59,864 nt of DNA from an uncultured Granulosicoccaceae bacterium (GCA_938003855.1 CALKXD010000162.1:1-59864), one strand, 5' to 3'. Positions 1-10,422 are shown, numbered from the stretch's first letter. Notes: a model not told the origin generated them from the sequence alone. Made by a program: numbers and translations.

Positions 1-126
1 AGGTGGTCAATGACACATGCCCCTGACAAACCGTATAAACTTCATATATATCTGTTGGTTATGTAGTTAAGTCGTGTTAGCAAGAAGATTAGCACAATTG
101 GTTTTGCCAATACACGTGACGGTTAT

Positions 127-156
127 TTGATAGGGAAAACCAATAAATAGGATAAG
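127..156 (+). promoter_or_regulatory. Candidate promoter of asd
   Basis: A TTGATA hexamer at 127-132 lies 18 bases before GATAAG at 151-156, a moderate sigma70-like match about 100 bases ahead of the asd start. A short inverted repeat (CCGGC at 172-176, GCCGG at 183-187) lies in the presumed leader. Bases 1-126 show no convincing gene. The call rests on hexamer similarity only. Confidence 0.3.
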
Positions 157-258
157 TATATTGAATGATTCCCGGCAAGCTCGCCGGTGTCAAACAGCGA
201 TTTTTCCGATACCCGTTATTGGAATAGCGCAAAACCACTACAAAAAACAGGAATATTA

Positions 259-1368
259 ATGAAAGTTGGTATCGTAGGCTGGCGCGGTATGGTCGGTTCT
301 GTCCTCTTGCAACGCATGCAGGCAGAAGGAGATTTTGATCACATTTCACCGGTCTTTTTTACAACCTCGCAGACGGGAATGCCCGGCCCGGAGATTGGCG
401 GCAGTCAGCCACTGCAGGATGCCCACGATCTCACCGCCCTGGCCAGCCTGGATGCAATTATTACCTGCCAGGGCGGCGATTACACCCGTGACGTGCATCC
501 GGCCCTTAGAGCAAGTGGCTGGAATGGTTACTGGATTGATGCCGCATCTGCATTGCGTATGGAAGACAGTAGTCGGATCATTCTAGACCCAGTCAATAGC
601 GAGGTAATTGATACTGCGCTGGATGATGGTGTGCGTGACTTCATTGGTGGCAATTGCACGGTAAGTCTGATGATGATGGCGCTTGGCGGTCTGTTACGTA
701 CCGATCTCATCGAGTGGGTCAGTGCAATGACCTATCAGGCGGCGTCCGGTGGCGGCGCGCGAAGTATGCGGGAATTGATCTCGCAGATGGGCGTTCTGCA
801 CAGCTCGGTTGAGAAGAGTCTGGTCGAGGCAGACAGTGCCATCCTCGACATCGATTCAGACATCACTACCGCACTCCGATCATCGGGCTTACCAACCACC
901 GAATGCGGCGCGGCGCTGGCGGGTAGTCTTATTCCTTGGATTGATGCGGATCTGGAAAACGGTCAGAGCAGGGAAGAATGGAAGGCACAGGCTGAAACCA
1001 ACAAAATCCTTGGCAAAGGTGCCGCCGATATCATACCGGTTGACGGTATCTGCGTGCGTGTCGGAGCGATGCGCTGCCACTCGCAGGCGTTGACGATAAA
1101 ACTGCGAGAGGATCTTCCTCTGGCGGAGATTGAGCAGATACTTGACTCCGACAACGAGTGGGTCGATGTCGTCGCCAATACCAAAACGGCGTCGATTGCG
1201 CAGCTATCTCCAGCTGCGGTCAGTGGCACGTTGTCGGTGCCTGTTGGGCGGTTGCGAAAACTCAACCTGGGTCCGGGCTATTTGTCGGCGTTTACCGTTG
1301 GTGATCAGCTTCTGTGGGGGGCTGCCGAGCCGTTAAGAAGAATGATCCGGATATTGCTTGAGCGCTAG
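259..1368 (+). CDS. asd: Aspartate-semialdehyde dehydrogenase
   Basis: Reduces aspartyl-4-phosphate to aspartate semialdehyde with NADPH, the branch point to lysine, threonine and methionine. The protein has 369 residues, the usual length for the Gram-negative enzyme. It opens with the nucleotide-binding stretch [13 protein letters not shown]. The catalytic cysteine (about C133) sits in [15 protein letters not shown], followed by [15 protein letters not shown] at 187 would add 24 residues, but the ATG at 259 is preferred because an AGGA lies 6 bases upstream and family members begin at this methionine. hom, dapD, dapC and metZ of the same amino acid family occur later in the window. Placement ahead of fimV matches Pseudomonas. 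Confidence 0.96.
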   Translation: MKVGIVGWRGMVGSVLLQRMQAEGDFDHISPVFFTTSQTGMPGPEIGGSQPLQDAHDLTALASLDAIITCQGGDYTRDVHPALRASGWNGYWIDAASALRMEDSSRIILDPVNSEVIDTALDDGVRDFIGGNCTVSLMMMALGGLLRTDLIEWVSAMTYQAASGGGARSMRELISQMGVLHSSVEKSLVEADSAILDIDSDITTALRSSGLPTTECGAALAGSLIPWIDADLENGQSREEWKAQAETNKILGKGAADIIPVDGICVRVGAMRCHSQALTIKLREDLPLAEIEQILDSDNEWVDVVANTKTASIAQLSPAAVSGTLSVPVGRLRKLNLGPGYLSAFTVGDQLLWGAAEPLRRMIRILLER

Positions 1369-1631
1369 TGTGCAATATTCTGCTGACAGCCCGCGGGCCG
1401 TCGCAGATCCCTCTTTTTAGGCGCCGTTGTGTCCACAATGGTGAGTGCTCGCTGATTGCAGGCTGTTCAGGCTGTAGCCAACCCCGATATGTAACTTATT
1501 GAAACGTATTTCAGGGTTGCTGCCTGTCAGCGTGTCTTAGTCTTTACTACTGGTAATAATGCGACACGCGCGCGTCTGAACGGTTGCGGGTTCACGTAAC
1601 TGGCGCGCTGTGTTCTGTAGAAGGGCCGGTC

Positions 1632-1661
1632 AGCCGGTTTTTCTCAGTTTGCCGGCTTTTT
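1632..1661 (+). terminator. Candidate intrinsic terminator downstream of asd
   Basis: AGCCGG at 1632-1637 pairs with CCGGCT at 1652-1657 across a 14-base T-rich loop and runs into five T residues (1657-1661). The stem is short and the loop long, so strength is doubtful. It lies about 260 bases after the asd stop. Confidence 0.4.
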
Positions 1662-1797
1662 AAAATTGCTAAGAAATGTGCAGTGCTGTTGCCTAATCGG
1701 GTAGGTCGTACTATACCAAGTGGGGACAAAGTTTTAACAGTCGCCGGGGTGAGTCCTTAATGGGGGGCCGGTGACCGTTGATCTAAAAATAAGAAGC

Positions 1798-1820
1798 TAT
1801 AATACCGACAGTTGTGTCGG
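1798..1820 (+). promoter_or_regulatory. Candidate fimV promoter -10 and 5' leader hairpin
   Basis: A perfect TATAAT at 1798-1803 is followed by a 6-bp hairpin (CCGACA 1805-1810, loop GTTG, TGTCGG 1815-1820) where transcription would begin. No good -35 hexamer is seen at 16-18 bases. A 5'-terminal hairpin can protect an mRNA from decay; that role is inferred here. Confidence 0.4.
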
Positions 1821-1950
1821 GTGTATCAGAAGTTGGCGGGCAGTTACCTTTTCCATCGTTGCCGCGACGAGGGAGAGCAAACACGATTGACCACTCAGGT
1901 ACATTCCGATCTGACAAAAGCTTTGAGCATAAACAAGAGATCGAATAATT

Positions 1951-4900
1951 GTGCGTAAACTAGCAATTGCAGCCGCTGTAAGCATTGGCCTAGGAACATA
2001 TTCCGCGAGTAGTATCGCATTGGGTCTGGGTGAGATTGAGATGTACTCAACGCTCAATCAGACGCTTGATGCAGAAATAGGTATTCTTTCCGCTTTGCCA
2101 GCGGAAATTGACGGACTGGCCGTCAGGCTTGCGCCGCTGGAGTCATTCTCGCGTGCGGGTCTGGACCGTCTGCCGATACTGTCGGCGATGCAATTTCGTG
2201 TCGAACGCCGTCCCGATGGACAGCCAGTCGTTAAAATAACCAGCGACGTCCCCGTTGTTGAGCCGTTTTTAAACTTTCTATTGACCGTAGATTCACCGCT
2301 TGGCCAGCGTCTGGTGCGTGAGTATACCGTGCTGCTCGATCCGCCGGTGTTTACGGCGCAGCGCTCGACTGCCGGTATAGCCAATATCCCTGAATCAACT
2401 GCTATCGATATAGAGAAAGAAATCGGCGCTTCAACGCCTATTGAACGCGTGCTTAACAACCCGGGCCCCGCAGTAACGGCTAACTCGGTAAACAGTAGTG
2501 GTGGGGTCGCAGTTGATCTGTCTAACGAACTAATACCAACCCCGGGCATAAATAACGCGGTCGATTTCTCGGCCGGTGAGGAAGTAGTTCTCAATCTTGA
2601 CGACATAGCCGGTATCTCTACCGGAGAGCCGGATATCGTTGAAACAGCGCCGGTTGCGGATCCGGTGTTAACCGATGCGCCCCAGGGTGAGGTCGTTATT
2701 CTGGACAGGGAATTGATTGTCTCCGATAACGGCGGCGTCGGTGCCCAGCTCCTTCCTCAGCCATCGGTCGATAGCGGCACAATACCTTCTGACGCTATTT
2801 TTACCGGTGAAATCAATGTAAGCGGCGATCAGCCGGTCGCATTTGACGAGGAAGCCGGGCAACTGATAGCGCTCGAACAGGAACTGGCCAACGACGGTAT
2901 TGTCGCGTCGGATCAGGGTGAACTGGGTGGCGTGAGCGTCTCGCTGGATACTATCAGCGATGGTGGCGGTGCCATTTTCGCGGATGATGGTGCTCCTGTT
3001 GCAACCTCGGCGGTGGATGCCCTGGCTGGTGAGATCGGCGAAGATACCCTCACCACGGTTACCGGTGGTTTGGAAGTCGACTTGAGCGAGTTACTGCCAC
3101 GCCAGCAGCCCGTTGGTCAGGATTTGGTCCCGGTCGCTGTGGCGGTAGATGATGCTGACGAAGGCACGGTAGTTGATTTTTCCAGCGTTGCGGTAGCACA
3201 AGAGGGTGCGGTAACCGTCGATATTCAATCGCTGGGTTTTGGTGATGAGATTGATTTGAGTGGTTCACTGGCAAGCGAGGCGGCAATTTCCAGCACAGCA
3301 TCTGCCGGTGGAGCCGGGTCCTATACCGTACAGCCGAGTGATACGCTTTGGAGCATTGCCCGTCGCAACAAACCTGCAGGCTACACAACACAACAAATGA
3401 TGGTGGCGTTGCTGCAAGCCAACAGTGGTGCTTTTATCGACGGCGACATGAATCGCCTTCGCAATGGCGCATCACTGGCAATGCCGGACGACAGTGATCT
3501 GTCCAGTACCAGCAACGTAGAAGCGGTTGCGGCCGTGCGCGAACAAACCAGCGCACAGACAGTGGCAGCGCCGACCGACAATATTGTCCGCTCTGAACCA
3601 AGTCCGGAGGAGACTGACACCGGCAACACCGAGATGGCAGTGGTAGAAGAAAAGCCACTCTCTATAGTTGGTGTTGATGAAACGGTCAGTGATACAGCAA
3701 CTCCCGCGACTGACCAGTCCAGTTCAGGAACAGATGTCGCTCGCAATCTGGAGGAAGTGAATCGCAGAATGCAGCTTGCTCAGGAAGAACTGGCCTCTGA
3801 ATCCATGCAGCGCGATGAGCTGCGTGGTCGGGTTAACGAACTCGAAGACAGTATGACCAGGATGAAGCGTTTGATCACTCTGCGTGAGAGTGAACTTAGT
3901 GAGCTTCAAACCGAGCTGACAACGGCCAAGTCAGATACCGATCAGGCAGCGGCGGATGCAGAAGAAAAATCCCGCATGCTGGCTGAAGCGGAAATTGAAA
4001 AGAGTGATATGCAAAAACGCCTGCAGGCCTTGCAGGAAAAAATTGCAGCCAATGCGACTATTGCTCAGGACCGGGTTGATGAGCAAGCCGATGCCGATAA
4101 AAATCTGGCCTCTGCAGAAGCGCAGGCTCAAAGCGTAAGGCTGGCAACTGAAGAGGATACCATTCGCGCTCAGCTGGCCGCTTTGCAGGAAGAAAAAGAA
4201 GTGTTGATTCGTTCTGCCCAGAACGACAAGGTTGAGCTGGTTCGTCAGGCTGAGGCTGAAAAATCAGAGCTGCTGGCACAGGCCAAAGCTGAGCGTGAGC
4301 GTATAATGGCGGAGCTTGAAAGTGAAAAGCAACGCATCACCGATCAGGCTATTGCAGATCGCGAGCGCATCGCCAGTGAAGCGCAGGCTGAAAAAGAACA
4401 GTTGATTGCAGAGGCTACCGCTGAGCGTGAAAAACTGGCGGCAGAAAGTGAGGCGATGCGTCTCAAGCTTGTTGATCTAGAGGAAGAAAAAGCTCGCTTG
4501 ATGGCCGAAGCCGAGCTCGACAAAACACAGCTTCAACAAGCCGCTGAAAAAGCACAGCAGTTAGCCGCAGATCAGCAGCGTTTGCAAGCAGAAGCTGAAG
4601 CGGAAAAACTGCGCGTAGAAGAAGAATCAGTGCAGGTGAAAGATCGCCTGGCGCAGTTGCAGGCTGACGCGTCAGCCAACCTCGCGTCCAGCGGAGAGGC
4701 AGTCGAGGCGGTTGTTGACGATACCGTTACTGAGGTCAACGCTGTCGATGTAAAAGCACCTGACGTAGCAGTCCCGAGTCAGGTAGCTGATACGGCGGCT
4801 GATCTGGCAGCAAAAGGCGCGGCAGGAGCGGCGGCCGTCGGTGGCTTAATGGCTGTGGAACCCCTGCAGAAAGAGATCGGTAACCGCAAGACAGTACTTG

Positions 4901-6267
4901 CAGCGGGCGGCGGTATTGCGCTGCTGGGTTTGCTGGGTGCGTGGTTCACCCGGCGCCGCAAGCCTGAGGTGCGAGAAGACATCGATCTGGATCGTGGCAC
5001 AAGCGTGCCGAGATCATCGTTTAACAATCGTCCTGCAAACTACGAGGCAGTTGATGAGGCTCCGCGAAACAGTATGGGAAGTGCAGCGGTGGCGGCCAGT
5101 GCCGCGGCGGCTGCGGCGGGAAGTGCTGCGGCGGCATCTCGCAGCGCGGCACAGAACCGAACCGAAGATCAAGAGCAGCCAGTTGATGCTGCCGACAAAG
5201 ACGAGCGGTTAGAGTCAGCGGCAGTAGAAACAGCACCAGTGTTACCCGCCGTGGTCCCGGAAGCGGCGGCCAATGATGATTCCGGCAGTCGCCTAAGCGA
5301 CTCTGAGCCAGTGGAAGACGCCGCGTCGCTGGACGATACCATTACTGAAGCCGAGGTTTATCTGCGCTACGGTTTGCATGGCCAGGCCGAAGACCTGCTG
5401 CAAACGGCAATCGAACGTTCACCGGACAACGAGGAATATCATTTCAAGTTGCTGGAGAACTATCACGACCAGAAAAACGAAAGTGGATTTAACACAGCAG
5501 CCACCGAGTTCCAGAGTCGCTTCGGCAACTCTGCACGGTGGGAGCGCGTGGCCGAGATGGGGCGGGATCTGGAACCGGGCAACACCTTGTTTTCACGAGT
5601 GACGGCGATGGGCTCCAGCCCGGGCCTGGTCGCTGGTGGTGCCGCGGCAGCGGGTGGTGTTGTCTCTGCGATCGGCAGTCCTGAAGGCGGCGCTGATACC
5701 GTTGATGGTACAGACGTTGATGCGACGATCGATGCCAATGCTGAATTCAACATGTCTGATCTGGATGCGACCGGCCAGTTTGATACCGGGTCGGCAGGAC
5801 AGTTTAGTGTTGGCAGACAATTCGGCGACGGAGCGGAGTTAACGGATCTCGGGGATGTAACGCTTGACGAAGTTGATCTCGCAGCCCTTGATGATGACGG
5901 TACTCTTAACCTTGAGGAGCTGGCTGGAGATCAAATGTCCGGCCTTGACCTGGGCTCACTGGACTTAACCAATACCGATGGTGACTCGACGCTGGACAAC
6001 CTGACTCTTGATGATGCCGACCTCAACTCGCTCGGCGACGTTACCTCGAATCTGCGTAGCGGGCTTGAAACCGACGTCGCTGCAGATGATCTCGATGCGG
6101 GTCTGTCGGCAAATTCCGACGAGATGGAGACCATGCTGGATCTGGCCAAGGCCTACATCGATATGGGCGACAACGACAGTGCGGCGAGCGCGTTGCAGGA
6201 TATCGCGGCCAACGGCAACGCCACGCAGAAGCTTGAAGCAAATGAGCTTTTGAAAAGCCTGGGGTAA
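1951..6267 (+). CDS. fimV: FimV-type polar hub protein, LysM and TPR
   Basis: FimV proteins are inner-membrane polar landmark proteins that bind peptidoglycan and support type IV pilus function and cAMP signalling in Pseudomonas. This one has 1438 residues. In order: a signal peptide (about 1-23), the conserved FimV N-terminal domain starting LGLGEIEMYSTLNQTLDAEI, a long acidic Val/Ala/Asp-rich region, a LysM motif (about 455-510, SYTVQPSDTLWSIARRN), a Glu/Ala/Lys coiled coil (about 600-920), one membrane segment (about 980-1000, then RRRK), a low-complexity Ala/Asp cytoplasmic region with a TPR-like part near 1130, and the FimV C-terminal domain (LDLAKAYIDMGDNDSAASAL). Start is GTG with a weak ribosome site. 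Position between asd and truA is the classical one. A strong terminator follows. Confidence 0.93.
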   Translation: MRKLAIAAAVSIGLGTYSASSIALGLGEIEMYSTLNQTLDAEIGILSALPAEIDGLAVRLAPLESFSRAGLDRLPILSAMQFRVERRPDGQPVVKITSDVPVVEPFLNFLLTVDSPLGQRLVREYTVLLDPPVFTAQRSTAGIANIPESTAIDIEKEIGASTPIERVLNNPGPAVTANSVNSSGGVAVDLSNELIPTPGINNAVDFSAGEEVVLNLDDIAGISTGEPDIVETAPVADPVLTDAPQGEVVILDRELIVSDNGGVGAQLLPQPSVDSGTIPSDAIFTGEINVSGDQPVAFDEEAGQLIALEQELANDGIVASDQGELGGVSVSLDTISDGGGAIFADDGAPVATSAVDALAGEIGEDTLTTVTGGLEVDLSELLPRQQPVGQDLVPVAVAVDDADEGTVVDFSSVAVAQEGAVTVDIQSLGFGDEIDLSGSLASEAAISSTASAGGAGSYTVQPSDTLWSIARRNKPAGYTTQQMMVALLQANSGAFIDGDMNRLRNGASLAMPDDSDLSSTSNVEAVAAVREQTSAQTVAAPTDNIVRSEPSPEETDTGNTEMAVVEEKPLSIVGVDETVSDTATPATDQSSSGTDVARNLEEVNRRMQLAQEELASESMQRDELRGRVNELEDSMTRMKRLITLRESELSELQTELTTAKSDTDQAAADAEEKSRMLAEAEIEKSDMQKRLQALQEKIAANATIAQDRVDEQADADKNLASAEAQAQSVRLATEEDTIRAQLAALQEEKEVLIRSAQNDKVELVRQAEAEKSELLAQAKAERERIMAELESEKQRITDQAIADRERIASEAQAEKEQLIAEATAEREKLAAESEAMRLKLVDLEEEKARLMAEAELDKTQLQQAAEKAQQLAADQQRLQAEAEAEKLRVEEESVQVKDRLAQLQADASANLASSGEAVEAVVDDTVTEVNAVDVKAPDVAVPSQVADTAADLAAKGAAGAAAVGGLMAVEPLQKEIGNRKTVLAAGGGIALLGLLGAWFTRRRKPEVREDIDLDRGTSVPRSSFNNRPANYEAVDEAPRNSMGSAAVAASAAAAAAGSAAAASRSAAQNRTEDQEQPVDAADKDERLESAAVETAPVLPAVVPEAAANDDSGSRLSDSEPVEDAASLDDTITEAEVYLRYGLHGQAEDLLQTAIERSPDNEEYHFKLLENYHDQKNESGFNTAATEFQSRFGNSARWERVAEMGRDLEPGNTLFSRVTAMGSSPGLVAGGAAAAGGVVSAIGSPEGGADTVDGTDVDATIDANAEFNMSDLDATGQFDTGSAGQFSVGRQFGDGAELTDLGDVTLDEVDLAALDDDGTLNLEELAGDQMSGLDLGSLDLTNTDGDSTLDNLTLDDADLNSLGDVTSNLRSGLETDVAADDLDAGLSANSDEMETMLDLAKAYIDMGDNDSAASALQDIAANGNATQKLEANELLKSLG

Positions 6268-6288
6268 TTTAACCTGCAGGAAACCTGT

Positions 6289-6319
6289 AAAAAAAGCGTC
6301 CGCAGGGGCGCTTTTTTTT
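6289..6319 (+). terminator. Intrinsic terminator after fimV
   Basis: A-run plus GCGTCC (6296-6301) pairs with GGGGCGC (6305-6311) and the following eight T residues, with a small loop. The A-tract/T-tract arrangement makes this a strong rho-independent terminator starting 22 bases after the fimV stop. It separates fimV from truA. Confidence 0.88.
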
Positions 6320-6419
6320 GTCTGTTGCTTTTTTCAGTGGGCCGACGGTGCAGCCGACAATGCACCCGATTTGAGTATAAAAAAGGTATGCTTCGATCCA
6401 GCCCGGCCGTTGATACCTG

Positions 6420-7208
6420 ATGAATAAATTTGCCCTTGCGATAGAATACGATGGCACTGCCTACAGCGGATGGCAGCGCCAGCATCACAGCACGACAATT
6501 CAGCAGCAACTGGAAATTGCGCTGAGCAAAGTGGCTGACGATGATGTTGTGCTGGTGGCCTCCGGGCGCACCGATGCCGGTGTCCATGCATGGCAGCAAT
6601 GTGCCCATTTTGAAACCTCTGCCAGACGTGACTTGAAAGCGTGGGTGCTGGGTGTCAATGCACAGTTACCGGCAGATATCTCAGTGCGAAGCGCGACGCC
6701 GGTGTCTGAAGACTTTCATGCACGTTACAGTACGCTCGATAGAACTTATCGTTATCTGCTATTGAATCAAAATTCCCGTTCCGCGCTGCTGCATAGACGC
6801 GTTGCAGTGGTGTACCAGCCGCTGGATGCGGAGCGAATGCAACGTGCTGCACAGTGCCTGGTTGGGGAGCACGATTTCACCAGTTTCCGGGCAGCCGGTT
6901 GCCAGGCAAAGCATCCCCGTCGTGAAATTTTTTCGGTGACCGTGACAAGGCGAAATCTGCAGGTTGACGTGCAAATAACCGGCAATGCCTTTTTGCATAA
7001 TATGATTCGGATTATCATTGGCAGTCTGGTGCGTGTTGGTACCGGAGCCGAGCGGGTTGAATGGCTGAGTGAGGTTCTGCACGCCCGTGACCGCACACTG
7101 GCTGGCGCGACCTCGGTGGCGGCGGGCCTCTATTTTATGGGCCCTCGATATGCACCGGAACATAACATTCCGCTGTGGAGTGACAGTCTGCCTGTCGGGC
7201 TTGGGTAA
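6420..7208 (+). CDS. truA: tRNA pseudouridine(38-40) synthase TruA
   Basis: Converts uridines 38, 39 and 40 in the anticodon arm of many tRNAs to pseudouridine. The protein has 262 residues, normal for the family. The opening FALAIEYDGTAYSGWQRQ and the active-site block GRTDAGVHA, with catalytic aspartate D52, are unmistakable. The later motif FTSFRAAGCQAKHP and the C-terminal FLHNMIRIIIGSLVRVG also fit. The ATG lacks a strong Shine-Dalgarno sequence. It lies just after the fimV terminator and ahead of trpF, as in Pseudomonas and Xanthomonas. Confidence 0.95.
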   Translation: MNKFALAIEYDGTAYSGWQRQHHSTTIQQQLEIALSKVADDDVVLVASGRTDAGVHAWQQCAHFETSARRDLKAWVLGVNAQLPADISVRSATPVSEDFHARYSTLDRTYRYLLLNQNSRSALLHRRVAVVYQPLDAERMQRAAQCLVGEHDFTSFRAAGCQAKHPRREIFSVTVTRRNLQVDVQITGNAFLHNMIRIIIGSLVRVGTGAERVEWLSEVLHARDRTLAGATSVAAGLYFMGPRYAPEHNIPLWSDSLPVGLG

Positions 7209-7304
7209 ATCGATCAGGCGCGTCGGAGACAAGCGTGCTCAAAGCGCTGGTGTTTCTGATTTGCCGTTGAATAAAGTCCCCGGCTGATGTGGTATCGTCT
7301 TGCT

Positions 7305-7955
7305 ATGAATGAATCAGCCGTGCGAACTCAGGTAAAAATATGTGGATTCACCCGACCTGCCGATGCGGTTGCTGCGGTAGCGGCGGGTGCGGATTCACTC
7401 GGTCTGGTGTTCTACCCGCCAAGTCCGCGCCATGTCAGTATTGATCAGGCCCGGGCAATTGTTGCTGAAGTGGCACCATTCACCTGCCTGACCGCGTTGT
7501 TTCTCAACGCAGACAAAGACACCGTTGATGAAGTGCTGGGGGAGTTGCCGATTTCGATGCTGCAGTTTCACGGCATCGAAACCGCGTCGTACTGTGAGTC
7601 ATTCAAGCGACCCTATATGAAATCTGTGTCAATGAAGTCGACTGCGGATATAGCTGCCTACTGCCGTGAGTATGGTCGTGCCAGAGCGTTCCTGCTCGAC
7701 AGCAATGTGGCAGGCGCGGCCGGCGGCAGTGGTGAAACCTTTGACTGGGCACTGGTACCCCGTGAATTTCCCGCATCGCTGGTACTGGCGGGTGGTCTCG
7801 ATACCGATAACGTAGCCGAGGCGATCAGCTGCGTGCGACCCGCCGCGGTGGATGTGAGCAGTGGCGTTGAGTCGGCCAAAGGGATAAAAGATCCTTTAAT
7901 GGTCCGCAAGTTTATAGCGCAAGTGCGATCCGCCGACGCCGCTGTGGCCGGTTAA
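7305..7955 (+). CDS. trpF: Phosphoribosylanthranilate isomerase TrpF
   Basis: Third step of tryptophan synthesis: isomerises N-(5-phosphoribosyl)anthranilate to CdRP. A 216-residue single-domain TIM barrel. The catalytic cysteine is in VKICGFTR, the catalytic aspartate in FLLDSNVAG, and phosphate-binding loops are GGSGETFDW, LAGGLDTDNV and DVSSGVE. The ATG at 7305 is preferred over the ATG at 7287 because family proteins begin only a few residues before KICG; neither has a clear ribosome site. In many gammaproteobacteria trpB and trpA follow trpF before accD. Here accD follows directly after 211 bases, so the tryptophan synthase genes must be elsewhere. Confidence 0.94.
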   Translation: MNESAVRTQVKICGFTRPADAVAAVAAGADSLGLVFYPPSPRHVSIDQARAIVAEVAPFTCLTALFLNADKDTVDEVLGELPISMLQFHGIETASYCESFKRPYMKSVSMKSTADIAAYCREYGRARAFLLDSNVAGAAGGSGETFDWALVPREFPASLVLAGGLDTDNVAEAISCVRPAAVDVSSGVESAKGIKDPLMVRKFIAQVRSADAAVAG

Positions 7956-8089
7956 CTCTGCCAATGCAACTCTACGCGGTCACCCGGCATACAAGCGCTG
8001 GAGGGCTGTTCGAATGGGGTTTTACAGCGCTTTTGCACGCGTTGGTGCTGCGCTCGGGTGATTGCCGGCTTATGTGTCAAGATGAATAA

Positions 8090-8103
8090 CCGCCGTATGG
8101 CGG
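8090..8103. repeat. Short perfect inverted repeat upstream of accD
   Basis: CCGCC at 8090-8094 and GGCGG at 8099-8103 flank GTAT, about 65 bases ahead of the accD ATG. It could be a leader hairpin or a protein-binding site. Nothing else in the 211-base trpF-accD gap stands out. Confidence 0.25.
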
Positions 8104-8166
8104 CAGCAGCACTGGAACTGTCGCGGTACAATTCTCAGGCAATACAGTACAGTGCGAGTATAAGCA

Positions 8167-9081
8167 ATGAGCTGGTTTGATAAGTTAATGCCCTCGAGGG
8201 TTCGCAGCGATAGCCGCAATCGGGGGTCGGTGCCGGAAGGCCTGTGGGTTAAGTGCGACAGCTGTACCAATGTGTTGTACGGCGCAGACCTGGAGCGTAA
8301 CAATAACGTCTGTCCGCGGTGCGGATATCATCGCCGAATTCGAGCGAGGGAAAGACTTGAAATGTTGCTCGATGTCGACCCGCGTATAGAAATCGGCGCT
8401 GGCCTGGAACCGGTTGATCAGCTGAAATTTCGCGATACCAAAAAATACCGGGATCGTCTTGCTCAGGCAGCCAAAAACAGCGACGAGAAAGACGCGCTGG
8501 TAGCCATTCACGGGGCAGTAAAGGGCATGCCTGTTGTTGCGGCGGCGTTTGAGTATGAGTTCATGGCGGGGTCGATGGGCTCCGTAGTGGGCGAGAAGTT
8601 TGTTCGAGCAGCGGAGACCTCTCTGCAGCATAACGCCACGCTTATCTGCTTTTCGGCGTCTGGTGGTGCACGGATGCAGGAGGCATTGCTGTCGCTGTTT
8701 CAGATGGCTAAAACCAGCTCTGCGCTGGCGCAACTGGCACGGCGAGGAGTGCCTTATATTTCGGTACTGACCGACCCGACGATGGGGGGTGTGTCGGCAA
8801 GTTTTGCGATGCTGGGTGATATCGTTATGGCGGAGCCGCGTGCTCTGATCGGCTTTGCCGGGCCCCGTGTGATTGAGCAAACCGTGCGGGAAACCTTGCC
8901 CGATGGCTTTCAGCGGTCGGAGTTTTTACTTGAGCACGGGGCGATAGACATGATCGTGGATCGCCGGGAAATGCGGGACAACATTGCGCAGATCATCGCG
9001 CAGCTAACCGGACAGCCGTCACCACCGGATCATTCTGTACCGCCGGCCAGTGCTTCAATGGAACAAACCATCAGTGGATAA
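8167..9081 (+). CDS. accD: Acetyl-CoA carboxylase carboxyltransferase subunit beta
   Basis: Beta half of the carboxyltransferase that moves CO2 from carboxybiotin to acetyl-CoA, giving malonyl-CoA for fatty acid synthesis; it works as an alpha2beta2 complex with AccA. The protein has 304 residues. The N-terminal zinc ribbon is intact (C30, C33, C49, C52). The crotonase-like core shows [21 protein letters not shown] and [19 protein letters not shown] short Pro/Ser-rich tail follows. accA is not in the window. folC begins inside the 3' end of accD, suggesting translational coupling. Confidence 0.96.
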   Translation: MSWFDKLMPSRVRSDSRNRGSVPEGLWVKCDSCTNVLYGADLERNNNVCPRCGYHRRIRARERLEMLLDVDPRIEIGAGLEPVDQLKFRDTKKYRDRLAQAAKNSDEKDALVAIHGAVKGMPVVAAAFEYEFMAGSMGSVVGEKFVRAAETSLQHNATLICFSASGGARMQEALLSLFQMAKTSSALAQLARRGVPYISVLTDPTMGGVSASFAMLGDIVMAEPRALIGFAGPRVIEQTVRETLPDGFQRSEFLLEHGAIDMIVDRREMRDNIAQIIAQLTGQPSPPDHSVPPASASMEQTISG

Positions 9082-10339
9082 GCAGTTACAGGCGTGGTTG
9101 CGAAAACTGGAAGCAATGCAGCCAGACCGAATTGAGCTTGGCCTGGATCGAATAAAAACCGTAGCCAGGGCGGCGGGTCTTGATCGGCCGGGGTTCCGCA
9201 TAGTGACGGTAGCGGGGACGAATGGCAAAGGCTCGACGGTTGCCTATATTGACAGCGTACTCAGGCGGTCGGGCTTTGTTACCGGCGTCTATACTTCACC
9301 GCACTTTATCGATTTTACCGAACGAGTCGTTGTCGATACCCGACAGGCGTCAGCGTCGCATCTTTGCGAGGCTTTTGATTTTATCGAGTTGTCCCGTGAA
9401 CAGATCGATCTGACCTACTTTGAATTTACCACGCTGGCGGCGATCTACTGTTTTGCCAAAGCGGGTATTGATGTTGCCATTCTTGAAGTGGGTCTTGGTG
9501 GTCGGCTTGATGCGGTAAATGCCTGGGATAGCGAGGTTGCCTGTATTTCTTCTATTGGTATTGACCACACCGACTGGCTTGGTGACGATCGCGAGTCCAT
9601 TGGTCGGGAAAAAGCCGGTGTCGCTCGCAGCGGCTGTAGTCTCGTCTGTGGGGAAAGAAATCTGCCGGCCAGCGTGACAGCGGTAGCCACCGAGGCAGGC
9701 GCTGAGTTAGTTTTGGTTGACGAGCATTTTTCTGTCACTTCAGCGGATAATAATCGCTGGCATTACCAGGGGCCTTACGGTGAACTGTTTTTACAGCCGG
9801 CCCGAATGGCAGGGCGATGGGTACCCGACAACGCAGCTGTTGCCGTTTGCGCGAGTAGCCTTTTTCTTGGCAGGCAGCCATCGGCTGAGGCTGTCCAGGG
9901 GGCACTCGACGAAGTCGTTCTGGCCGGGCGCATGCAGCAGTTCCGCTACCGCGGTATTGACGTGTTGCTCGATGTTGCTCACAACCCCGCCGCTGCGGCG
10001 ATGCTTGCCAGCTATCTTGACATAGAGGCGCACAACCGGGTAGTGGCAGTATTCGGGTGTATGCAGGATAAAGACGCAGCAGCAGTTCTGGCTGAACTGA
10101 AATCGGTGTTCGATAATTGGTATATCACCGAAATTGATTACCCCCGAGCGATGCCCGGTGCCCGACTGGCGGAGATCGCCGGCGCAGATGACAGTGCTAT
10201 TTTCGGCTCGGTAATTTCAGCCTTCGAGGCGGCTGTTGCACAATCGCGGGCGGGAGACCTCGTTGTGGTGTTAGGTTCGTTTCATGTTGTCGGGCCGGTA
10301 CTGCAACATCTGCGTGAGGTAAATGAGTCAGGCCAGTGA
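9074..10339 (+). CDS. folC: Bifunctional folylpolyglutamate/dihydrofolate synthase
   Basis: Mur-ligase family enzyme that adds glutamate to dihydropteroate and tetrahydrofolates using ATP. The protein has about 421 residues. The P-loop is [15 protein letters not shown], with the substrate loop [13 protein letters not shown] and the Mur-ligase block [23 protein letters not shown]-type motif DVAHNPAAA precedes the C-terminal domain. I prefer the GTG at 9074 (overlapping the accD stop by 8 bases), because the distance to [11 protein letters not shown] matches known FolC N-termini. A GTG at 9050 is the alternative; neither has a clear ribosome site. It continues the accD-folC-dedD-cvpA-purF order. 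Confidence 0.93.
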   Translation: MDKQLQAWLRKLEAMQPDRIELGLDRIKTVARAAGLDRPGFRIVTVAGTNGKGSTVAYIDSVLRRSGFVTGVYTSPHFIDFTERVVVDTRQASASHLCEAFDFIELSREQIDLTYFEFTTLAAIYCFAKAGIDVAILEVGLGGRLDAVNAWDSEVACISSIGIDHTDWLGDDRESIGREKAGVARSGCSLVCGERNLPASVTAVATEAGAELVLVDEHFSVTSADNNRWHYQGPYGELFLQPARMAGRWVPDNAAVAVCASSLFLGRQPSAEAVQGALDEVVLAGRMQQFRYRGIDVLLDVAHNPAAAAMLASYLDIEAHNRVVAVFGCMQDKDAAAVLAELKSVFDNWYITEIDYPRAMPGARLAEIAGADDSAIFGSVISAFEAAVAQSRAGDLVVVLGSFHVVGPVLQHLREVNESGQ

Positions 10340-10422
10340 CCTGATGGTTGGGGAGTTGGGTTACCCCGTTAATAGATGAGCAAGGCTGATATGGGTAATT
10401 CAAATTGAGCGGGACTGTGATT

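Larger units (their letters stand above)
1369..1950. other. Gene-free stretch between asd and fimV
   Basis: No convincing reading frame lies in these 582 bases. The stretch holds a short inverted repeat (TGAAA at 1500-1504, TTTCA at 1509-1513), a terminator-like hairpin at 1632-1661, a TATAAT at 1798-1803 and a hairpin just after it. The likely role is the asd 3' end plus the fimV promoter and a leader of about 140 bases. A small RNA ending at the hairpin cannot be excluded, but I see no clear promoter for one. Confidence 0.5.

Noticed and set aside
1369-1950. Small RNA or tRNA in the gap before fimV
   Set aside because: No cloverleaf and no clear promoter paired with the hairpin at 1632-1661; evidence is too weak to call an RNA gene.
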